Position numbers and translations under genes: made by a program. The notes below the pieces were generated by a model. The model was not told the origin of the DNA. It saw only the letters and a list, made by a program, of their open reading frames with translations, and ran no database searches. From Vicinamibacteria bacterium (lineage in GTDB: Bacteria > Acidobacteriota > Vicinamibacteria > Fen-336), in assembly GCA_025994075.1 (NCBI GenBank), contig JAMQGV010000002.1, forward strand, positions 84,500 to 148,499: a stretch of DNA of 64,000 nt, given 5' to 3'. Below are positions 57,971 through 64,000 of this stretch, piece after piece. The stretch's first letter is position 1. Every line of letters starts with the position of its first letter.

Positions 57971-60900
57971 ATGGGCCGCCGCGGAGAGATCTCCTACGTC
58001 CTCGCGATCGATGGGAAGCCCCTGCGCGAGGGGCTGACCGTAGCTGACCGCGACCTGAAGAAGTTCGAGGGCGCCGTCGGCCGGGCCGTGAAATCGCTGG
58101 AGGGGACTGAGAAGAAGGCCGCCTACGACATGGGCGTGCTCGTCAAGGCCACGCGCGACCTCGGCGGCGTCGCGCAGCTATCCTCGCCCCAGGTCGACCG
58201 GCTGACTCAGCAGGTGGAGCGTCTGGCCAAGGCTGGCGCCAAGGTGCCCGCCGAGTTCAAGCAGATCGAGGCCAGCATCAAGCGCGTCAACCAGGCGGCT
58301 GCGATGGACACCGCGGCCAGGAACGCGGTGCAGGGGGCAGCCGGCAACATGGCCGGCAACCTCGGAGTCGCCGGCGGAGTGATGGCAGCGGCGGGCCCTG
58401 CGGGCCTGGCGGCCGCCGCCGGGATCGGCGCCGTTGCCGCCGCCGCCACGGCAGCTACGTCTGCCCTCGTTGGGGCCACCCAACAGGCGCTCGCGTTCGA
58501 AGGCGTCATCACCTCCCAGGCCGCCGCCACCGGCCTCAGCGTCGACGCGCTCCAGCGGTACGACTACATCGCCGGCAGGACCGATGCCACGCTCGAAGGC
58601 GTCACGACGTCGATCGGCTACATGCAGCGGGCCCTCGTGGAGTCGCCCGAGAAGTTCCGCGCGATCGGCCTCGAGGTCGAGAAGCTGCGCGCGCTGGCCC
58701 CGGACCAGCAGTTCGAGGCGGTCGCGCGCGCCATCAGCAGCATCGAGGACCCCGCCGATCGGACGGCCGCGCGCATGGAACTCCTCGGCCGCTCGAGCTC
58801 CGGCATCGCCAAGTTCATCGACGAGATGGACCGCTTCCGCGAAGCCGCGGCGCAGATGTCGCTCGACCAGGGTGCGGTCGACGCTGTGGGCAAGCTCGGC
58901 GACGCGCTCGACGGCGCCGGCAAGAACTGGGAGCGCTTCTGGATCACGCTCGGGGGAGAGATCGCTCAGGCGCCCCAGATCGTGGAGGCGGTCGACGACA
59001 TCGCCGACGCAATCCTGAACCTCACGCAGGCGGTACGCGACGCCGGAATCGAGGACTGGCCCATCTGGGATCTCCTCGGCGCCGCCGGCGCCGTGGCTGG
59101 CTTCGCAGCGAAGAGCCCGGGGAAGACCGCGGCGGCGCCGGCGACATTGGGGACGAGCTTGCTCCCCGGCCTCGCCGATCCCCTGTTCGAGGCCGCTTCG
59201 GGGCTCCGGGCTCCGGGGAAGGACTTCGGCCTGACCCCCATTTCGTGGCTGGAGACGAACGCCCGCATTGCCAGCCTCCGCGACGAGCAGCTCGCGCACG
59301 ACAAGGCCAAGGCCGCCGCGGATCTGATCGCTGCGATTCGAGAGGAGGCAGCCCGCACCAGGGAGGCGGCCGAGCAGCGCAAGCGAGACACCGAGGCATT
59401 GAAGGCGGCCGCAGAAGAGGCGAAGCGGTACGACCCTCTCAAGGAGTTCTACCTCCTCCGCGCGACGATCGCCGGCGACGAACGTCTGCGCCGGGCCGAC
59501 GTCACAGCCGGCTTCGAAGCGGCCGCCTCCAGAAACGTCCCGGGGCCCGTGTTCGAAGACCCAGCCGCGATCGCCGCGGCCCAGGCGGCCGCCGACCGCC
59601 GGTATCTCGATGCCATGCCGGCCATCAACGCTGCCTACGCCAAGGCGCAGGCCACCGCCGTCATCGTGGAGCGGACCGCCAAGGAGTCATTCGACTTCAG
59701 CCAGATCCTGCAGGACGCCGCCGGCGTCTGGAGCCTTCTCGGAATCGAGGCAGAGTCCGCACTCGGCAAGGTCGTCACCCAGGCGCTCGCCGGTGCTGCA
59801 GCCTTCCAGCAGATGTCTCGGGTGTTGAGAGTCTCGGTCCTCGACAAGGACGGCAAGGCCATCGGATCGCGCGCGGCTAAGTGGGGAGACCTCACGACCA
59901 GCGACAGGTTCGGCCTCGGCCTCAGCACCGTTTCGAGCGGCGTGCAGGCCTACCAGTCCGGCTCCGTCCTGGGCGGCGCCCTGGGCATGGCAGGCACCGG
60001 CGCCGCTCTCGGGTCGGTGGTGCCCGGGATCGGCAACGCTGTCGGGGCTGTGGGCGGCGCCGTGCTGGGCGGGATCCTCGGCCTGTTCGGCGGCGGGGCC
60101 CAGGACCGGCGGCGCCGCGAGGAGGAGCGCAACCAGGCGACCGAGAAGGCCGCGTCCGACCTCGCGAACCTCGCCCAGCAGATCGAACGGCTGCGCATGG
60201 AGAAGCTCCAGACGGGCGCCTCTGGCGTCGCGAAGGTGTTCGAGCACCTGGCGCGCGCCGAGGGCGACGTCTCGGACCGCATGGAGCGGATGGGCCGGAT
60301 CGGGTTCGCCGTGTTCTCGGCGCTGCGTGCGGAGGGGCTGAGCACGGTCGAGGCGATGAAGCAGCTCGCCCCGGCGCTCGATGCCGCCCTGGCAGCCGCC
60401 GAGGCCCAGGGCACGGAACTCGACGGTTCCTTCGGCGCCCTGGCCGGCTTCCAGGCGCTGGTGGGCGAGCACTCGGAGCTGGTCGAGACGGCGGAGGCCT
60501 ACGCCGGCATCTTCGACGCGCTGCGATCGACCGGGAACCTGGACGAGGCCACTTTCGGGGACCTGCAGGGCGAGCTGAACGCGGTGTTCGCCGAGCTTGA
60601 GGACGCCGGGTTCTCCACGAACCAGGCGCTGGCCCTGATCGCTCCGTCGCTCTACCAGGCAGCGCAGGCAGCCGAGCAGCTCGGGATCCCGCTTGACGAG
60701 AACACGCAGGCCCTGGTCGACCAGGCGGAAGCCGCTGGCCTGATGGAAGGCATGTCCGACCCCATGGAGGACATGGTCGAGCTCCTCTCGGCGGTCGTGC
60801 TGATCCAGGCGGAGATGGTGCGTCTGTGGGGCGGGGAGATCCCGGACGCGATCCAGAAAACCATCGACAAGATCCTGGCGATGCCCAACCCGCCGATCCC

Positions 60901-61318
60901 GGGAGCGGGGGGCGCGCCGAGCGGCGGCAGCGCGGATGGCGAGGTCCCCTACACGGGGCACCCTTCGCAGGACTACCAGCCGGATCTCCCGCGAGCAGCC
61001 GTCGGCGGAGTCTTCCGTGCGCCTCGCCGCGGGGGCTTGATCGAGACCCACGACGTCGAGGCGGTCATCCCTCTGAACAACGCCCCGACGGGCCCCGGCC
61101 TGGCCGCGTTCGCGGACGAGATCGCCAAGCGCCTCGGCGGGGGCGACGGGGACGCAGTGGCCGATGCCGTCCGAGAGCTTGCATCGAGACCGATTCAGGT
61201 GACCGTGATGATGCCGAACGGAAGCGTCCTCGCAGAAGCGACTGCGCAGGAGCTGGAGCGCGGGTCGCCAGGCGGTCGTCGACTCGAGCGGGCGGCACGT
61301 CTCGCCGGTCGGCAGTGA
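57971..61318 (+). CDS. Tail tape-measure-like protein
   Basis: The 1115-residue protein has the hallmarks of phage tape measures: long Ala/Arg/Glu-rich helical stretches, several hydrophobic Gly/Ala segments (AAGPAGLAAAAGIGAVAAAAT ~140; GGALGMAGTGAALGSVVPGIG ~660) and a C-terminus with EAVIPLNNAPTGPG, a motif like the PEAVIPL ends of many tape measures. It would set tail length and guide DNA delivery. It lies upstream of the head-type protease, which is unusual. The C-terminal 15 residues (GGRRLERAARLAGRQ) are repeated in the next gene. Confidence 0.75.
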   Translation: MGRRGEISYVLAIDGKPLREGLTVADRDLKKFEGAVGRAVKSLEGTEKKAAYDMGVLVKATRDLGGVAQLSSPQVDRLTQQVERLAKAGAKVPAEFKQIEASIKRVNQAAAMDTAARNAVQGAAGNMAGNLGVAGGVMAAAGPAGLAAAAGIGAVAAAATAATSALVGATQQALAFEGVITSQAAATGLSVDALQRYDYIAGRTDATLEGVTTSIGYMQRALVESPEKFRAIGLEVEKLRALAPDQQFEAVARAISSIEDPADRTAARMELLGRSSSGIAKFIDEMDRFREAAAQMSLDQGAVDAVGKLGDALDGAGKNWERFWITLGGEIAQAPQIVEAVDDIADAILNLTQAVRDAGIEDWPIWDLLGAAGAVAGFAAKSPGKTAAAPATLGTSLLPGLADPLFEAASGLRAPGKDFGLTPISWLETNARIASLRDEQLAHDKAKAAADLIAAIREEAARTREAAEQRKRDTEALKAAAEEAKRYDPLKEFYLLRATIAGDERLRRADVTAGFEAAASRNVPGPVFEDPAAIAAAQAAADRRYLDAMPAINAAYAKAQATAVIVERTAKESFDFSQILQDAAGVWSLLGIEAESALGKVVTQALAGAAAFQQMSRVLRVSVLDKDGKAIGSRAAKWGDLTTSDRFGLGLSTVSSGVQAYQSGSVLGGALGMAGTGAALGSVVPGIGNAVGAVGGAVLGGILGLFGGGAQDRRRREEERNQATEKAASDLANLAQQIERLRMEKLQTGASGVAKVFEHLARAEGDVSDRMERMGRIGFAVFSALRAEGLSTVEAMKQLAPALDAALAAAEAQGTELDGSFGALAGFQALVGEHSELVETAEAYAGIFDALRSTGNLDEATFGDLQGELNAVFAELEDAGFSTNQALALIAPSLYQAAQAAEQLGIPLDENTQALVDQAEAAGLMEGMSDPMEDMVELLSAVVLIQAEMVRLWGGEIPDAIQKTIDKILAMPNPPIPGAGGAPSGGSADGEVPYTGHPSQDYQPDLPRAAVGGVFRAPRRGGLIETHDVEAVIPLNNAPTGPGLAAFADEIAKRLGGGDGDAVADAVRELASRPIQVTVMMPNGSVLAEATAQELERGSPGGRRLERAARLAGRQ

Positions 61319-61758
61319 CGGCAACCGTGAGGGCGTACCGAGATCGGGTGTTCAGCCGATTCGTCGCCGGCGGCGCTCTCGCGGGCGACGCCGCGTTCCA
61401 GCTCTCCCGACTGACGCGCGTTGCAGTTCTCAACCTGCAGGGACAAGTGGTCGGAACTCGCGCAGCGAGGTGGGGAGAGTTGTCGTCAGCCGAGCGCGTC
61501 GGACTCTGTCTCGTCACCCTTTCCATCGGGGTGCAGGCCTACCAGTCCGGCTCCGTCCTCGTCGGCGCCATGGGCATGGCCGGCGCCGGCGCCGCTCTCG
61601 GTTCGGTCGCGCCGCCCGGGATCGGCACCGCTGGGGCCACTGTCGGGCTTGTATTGGGCGGGCTCCTCGGGCTCCTCGGGCAGTTCGGGGCCAAGGAGCG
61701 CGGATCGGGGGGCGGTCGCCGACTCGAGCGGGCGGCACGTCTCGCCGGTCGGCAGTGA
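61315..61758 (+). CDS. Mosaic duplicate of the tape-measure gene
   Basis: A GTG overlapping the previous stop opens a 147-residue frame. Residues ~20-125 resemble tape-measure residues ~609-709 (GVQAYQSGSVL, AALGSV), and the end (GGRRLERAARLAGRQ) is the tape-measure C-terminus. The first ~12 residues (TATVRAYRDR) resemble the start of the following gene. It is therefore a fusion of three pieces, probably from recombination between short direct repeats. It may be expressed but is likely non-functional or a recent innovation. Confidence 0.6.
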   Translation: MTATVRAYRDRVFSRFVAGGALAGDAAFQLSRLTRVAVLNLQGQVVGTRAARWGELSSAERVGLCLVTLSIGVQAYQSGSVLVGAMGMAGAGAALGSVAPPGIGTAGATVGLVLGGLLGLLGQFGAKERGSGGGRRLERAARLAGRQ

Positions 61759-62258
61759 CGACAGCCGTGAGGACGACCTACCGAGATCGGTCCAGCGCCA
61801 CCGTGGCGGCCCTCCGCAGGACGATCGTGGCCTACCCAGACGCCGTCAGCGACGCGTTCAGGGGGCTGGCCCTCACAGTGGCTGTAACGCAGGAGGTCCT
61901 CGCGCGGGAGGTCGCGGGCGAGCGTGAGATCCCTGGGCTCAGCTTCGAACGCGACCACATCCAGGCGATGCCCGAGCAGTTCCTGGACCTCGCCAGACGG
62001 CTCCGTCGGCAGCCGACTCCGGTTCACCGAGCGGTGGCTCGCTGCGCGCTCATGGTTGCTCGTCTCGCTCGAGTGCTTCTACGGCACGAGGCAACAAGAC
62101 CTCGCGACCCCCGGGGGGCACCCGCGCGCGGGGAGGGGGGTGGGGGGGTATTACCCGGTGCCCCGCACCTGTCTCGCGAGGCCCCCGAAAACCGGCGCGC
62201 GGGAGCCTCTTCGCGCGCTTCTGAGCACAACTGGCAAGGCCGAATGCGGTTTTCATGA
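61755..62258 (+). CDS. Hypothetical phage protein
   Basis: A GTG overlapping the previous stop opens a 167-residue frame beginning TTAVRTTYRDRSSATVAALRR. The first ~110 residues are helical; the rest crosses a region of long G runs and is Arg/Gly-rich and low-complexity, so the C-terminus may be unreliable. No family recognised. Its stop overlaps the next start (ATGA). Confidence 0.5.
   Translation: MTTAVRTTYRDRSSATVAALRRTIVAYPDAVSDAFRGLALTVAVTQEVLAREVAGEREIPGLSFERDHIQAMPEQFLDLARRLRRQPTPVHRAVARCALMVARLARVLLRHEATRPRDPRGAPARGEGGGGVLPGAPHLSREAPENRRAGASSRASEHNWQGRMRFS
62113..62148 (+). repeat. G-run cluster (G-quadruplex motif)
   Basis: Four runs, GGGGGG (62113-62118), GGGG (62130-62133), GGGGGG (62135-62140) and GGGGGGG (62142-62148), with loops of 11, 1 and 1 bases fit a G-quadruplex. 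Inside a coding frame they are also hot spots for slippage. Confidence 0.6.
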
Positions 62259-63034
62259 AATCAAAGCGAAAGCTAAGAAAGCTGGCTCAGTCGCCCCCGC
62301 GCAGCGACGCTGCGTCGCCGGTCGAGCCGGGCCTCGTCGAGGACCTCGACGCCCTGGCCACAGCTTTCGGTGGCGATCGCGCGGCGGCCGAGGCGCTCGG
62401 TCTGGCTCCCCGTTCCTGGCAGCGATGGCGCGCCGGTGACGCGATCGCCGCATTCGCCAGGCGATCGATCCAGCTCCTCGCAGCTGCAGGTCGAGTCCTT
62501 GACCTGCGGGCCGTCTCCCGTGGTGAGTCCCCCGTGGAGGCCTTCACTTCGCAGCAGCGAACCGCCGAACCCGAACCCTCGCGAGCCGCCGCTCGCCGGA
62601 AGGAACGGGACGCTGCCGTCCCACCCTCGCGCGACGACGACGGCCCGCTTCCGATCCGCGGCCCGGAGAGCGTCCAGCTCGAGGGCAACACGCGAGGCCC
62701 CGCGCCGCTGCGGCCGGCGGCCGCGCGGGGCGGCTTCCTCGAGACGTTGCATCGGGCCCTCACGGGCTCTGACGTCGACGTCGTCAGGGTTCGGATGCAC
62801 GACGGAGAAGTGACGAGCGTGAGTGCCGCGCGCGCCGCGCGCCTGCTCGAAGCACGAGAGGCCTCGCCATGCGATGACTGGACCGTCGCTGAAGCGCGCG
62901 CCGTCGTCGCCGCGGCGGAGGCCCGGCAGGCCCGGCAGGTGGAACGGCTGCGTGCAGATGGCTTGTTGATCGATGGCGAGACTGAGACCGCCGCCTCCGC
63001 GGCGATCCGTGGGAGGGCGCGATGGATGAAGTGA
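62255..63034 (+). CDS. Hypothetical phage protein with HTH-like N-terminus
   Basis: The 259-residue protein has an N-terminal helix-turn-helix-like segment (GDRAAAEALGLAPRSWQRWRAG, ~40-60), a disordered Arg/Pro-rich middle and a helical end (EARQARQVERLRADG). It might be a small regulator. The start overlaps the preceding stop. Family not recognised. Confidence 0.55.
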   Translation: MKSKRKLRKLAQSPPRSDAASPVEPGLVEDLDALATAFGGDRAAAEALGLAPRSWQRWRAGDAIAAFARRSIQLLAAAGRVLDLRAVSRGESPVEAFTSQQRTAEPEPSRAAARRKERDAAVPPSRDDDGPLPIRGPESVQLEGNTRGPAPLRPAAARGGFLETLHRALTGSDVDVVRVRMHDGEVTSVSAARAARLLEAREASPCDDWTVAEARAVVAAAEARQARQVERLRADGLLIDGETETAASAAIRGRARWMK

Positions 63035-63324
63035 CGTCGGAAGTGCGGCCGCAGAAGCAGGTCGTTCGGCTGCGAGAAAAGCACGCGGGGCTCAACCGAG
63101 GTGAGGTCGCGGGGTTCTCACCCGATGAGGCTCACCGGCTGGTCCTGCTCGGGGTCGCCGAACCCATGGGCTGGACTCCGGACCCGGACGTCATGAGGCG
63201 CGCAGCAGCCGCGGTCTTCGACGAGCTGCAGAGCGGCTTGTTCTCCGACAAGGGCAATCGGGCCCTGCGCGTCTACCAGCGAATCGCGACGGCGCTCGGC
63301 GTGCCGCAGCCGATGGCCGAGTGA
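63022..63324 (+). CDS. Hypothetical phage protein
   Basis: A 100-residue protein overlapping the previous gene by 13 bases. It has a block NRGEVAGFSPDEAHRLVLLGVAEP (resembling short domains near phage head genes) and a helical C-terminus. Directly upstream of the prohead protease, so probably part of the morphogenesis operon. No family assigned. Confidence 0.55.
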   Translation: MDEVTSEVRPQKQVVRLREKHAGLNRGEVAGFSPDEAHRLVLLGVAEPMGWTPDPDVMRRAAAAVFDELQSGLFSDKGNRALRVYQRIATALGVPQPMAE

Positions 63325-63338
63325 AAGGAAAAGGACCC

Positions 63339-63908
63339 ATGGACCTGAAGTTCGCCGTCGCTCCCACGCCTCCCCGCGAGGTCGCACCCCGAACGTTCCG
63401 ATTCGTCGCCTCGACTGCCGAGCCCGACCGGGACGGGGACGTCATCGAGGCCCGCGGCTGGAAGCTGGACACCTACCTCAAGAACCCGGTGATCCTCGTC
63501 AGCCACAACCACCAGACGCTCCCCGTTGCTCGAGCTTCGCGCATCTGGATTGAGACCGACCGGCTGATGGTGGATATCCAGTTCCCCCCGGAGGGAACCT
63601 CGGAGGCCGCTGACGAGACCTACGCTCTCGTGCGCGACGGGTTCCTGCGGGCCGTGTCGGTCGGCTTCATCCCGCTCCAGTCGACGGCCCTCCCGAGCGG
63701 CGGCCGCCATCACCTCCGCCAGGAACTGCTCGAGATCAGCCTGGTCTCGGTGCCCGCCAACCCCTCGGCCGTGCTCGCGGCGGGGCTCGGAAAGGGCGTT
63801 CGGATGACCGAGGAACAGCTGCGGCAGGCCATCCGAACCGTGACGGCTCAGGTGCTCAAGGAGCAGTTCAAGGAGAAGCTGCTCCGGTTGACGGGCCGGC
63901 TCGACTAG
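63339..63908 (+). CDS. HK97-family prohead protease
   Basis: The 189-residue serine protease cleaves scaffold and capsid during head maturation. Family signs are FRFVASTAEPDRDGDVIEARGW, the catalytic His in VILVSHNH (~55) and the catalytic Ser in LRAVSVGF (~105), then LLEISLVSVPANPSA. It ends in a short helical tail (EEQLRQAIRTVTAQV). The ATG at 63339 has AAAGGA spacing better than the in-frame GTG at 63321. Confidence 0.92.
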   Translation: MDLKFAVAPTPPREVAPRTFRFVASTAEPDRDGDVIEARGWKLDTYLKNPVILVSHNHQTLPVARASRIWIETDRLMVDIQFPPEGTSEAADETYALVRDGFLRAVSVGFIPLQSTALPSGGRHHLRQELLEISLVSVPANPSAVLAAGLGKGVRMTEEQLRQAIRTVTAQVLKEQFKEKLLRLTGRLD

Positions 63909-63986
63909 TCCTTAGTTCCCTAAATACGTTGACGTATACTGGGCCACAGATGCTGCCGGCATTCACGCCGGGCATCTGGGGTCTGA
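63909..63986 (+). promoter_or_regulatory. Intergenic region with a palindrome and hairpin before the next gene
   Basis: ATACGT (63924-63929) and ACGTAT (63932-63937) form an inverted repeat, and TATACT (63935-63940) could be a -10, though the -35 is poor. A hairpin near CCGGCATTCACGCCGG (~63953-63970) follows. This may be the promoter and leader of the capsid gene expected next. Confidence 0.4.
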
Positions 63987-64000
63987 ATGGCAAGAACAAG
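63987..64000 (+). CDS. Start of the next gene (cut by window edge)
   Basis: ATG at 63987 with GGGG a few bases upstream begins MART-, cut by the window. After a prohead protease the usual next gene is the major capsid protein, but only four codons are visible. Confidence 0.3.

Larger units (their letters stand above)
51971..64000 (+). mobile_element. Prophage or related integrated element (right end outside window)
   Basis: From the tRNA-Ala fragment to the right edge, recognised genes are phage-like and all on the plus strand: tyrosine integrase, AlpA-like HTH, replication initiator, DnaB helicase, tape-measure-like protein and prohead protease, separated by small unknown ORFs with 4-base stop/start overlaps. 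Length visible is ~12 kb; terminase, portal, capsid, tail and lysis genes are not seen and may lie to the right. No repressor gene is recognised. Confidence 0.9.

Noticed and set aside
59687..61324. Long open frame on the minus strand opposite the tape-measure-like gene
   Set aside because: It is Arg-rich with no recognisable domain; the plus strand has the coherent protein.

Overview
The window is very GC-rich DNA of an unnamed Gram-negative bacterium. Two partner-protein systems need an outer membrane: a TolC/adaptor/RND efflux set and an LPS-type family 9 glycosyltransferase. The mix (GH94 glucan enzyme, dodecin, PF10131 membrane protein, cydABDC with a DUF3365 haem protein, exported M17 peptidase, stand-alone Tal-Pgi-type isomerase) and the use of GTG/TTG starts with 4-base stop/start overlaps would suit Acidobacteriota or a relative. 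That placement is inference only; there is no rRNA or other phylogenetic marker to settle it.

Layout. 1-5 kb: the end of a GH94 phosphorylase/cyclic-glucan-type enzyme, a dodecin, and the overlapping rsmD-coaD-unknown operon. 5-8.2 kb: serA and icd, closed by a hairpin facing a GIY-YIG-like gene. 8.8-19 kb: a respiratory block (DUF3365 cytochrome, cydA, cydB, cydD, cydC), then a divergent glycogen-debranching-like gene and a solute-binding lipoprotein. 19-26 kb: an SspB-like adaptor, then a divergent ArsR-tolC-adaptor-RND-DUF2892 operon with a near-consensus promoter and a repeated operator, ending in a tiny membrane ORF whose stop codon is followed by a SECIS-like hairpin. 26-35 kb: cell-envelope sugar genes (GT-C membrane proteins, GT9, rfbB-rfbA-rfbC) plus an arginase-family enzyme. 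35-39 kb: a large hybrid histidine kinase and a Pro/Thr-linker lipoprotein. 39-42 kb: a peroxide/iron stress operon (Fur/PerR-type regulator, rubrerythrin, CCG Fe-S oxidoreductase, DUF3501) under a promoter with a 25-bp palindrome between its -35 and -10. 42-52 kb: DHH phosphoesterase, sirtuin, Rsm22-like methyltransferase, exported leucyl aminopeptidase, acyl-CoA synthetase, UreH-like metal transporter, a short MscL, a secreted PA-IL-lectin-like protein, rpiB and pgi.

From 51,971 to the right edge lies an integrated prophage or related element. Its left junction is the 3' half of a tRNA-Ala(GGC) gene (minus strand). Next come a tyrosine integrase, an AlpA-like HTH gene, a string of small overlapping ORFs, a replication initiator, a DnaB helicase, a tape-measure-like protein with a partial duplicate, and a HK97-type prohead protease. 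All recognised genes are on one strand and no repressor or terminase is visible.

The most notable unexplained structures are inside this element: (i) a helically phased CGTAAC iteron array embedded in the replication gene (a lambda-O-like intragenic origin), followed at once by a pure 6-bp tandem repeat; (ii) an ~82-nt strongly structured segment just after dnaB that looks like a non-coding RNA; (iii) a hairpin that buries the AlpA-like gene's start codon; (iv) a mosaic duplication of the tape-measure gene; and (v) an unusual order with the tape-measure gene ahead of the head genes. No CRISPR array, rRNA or complete tRNA was found.
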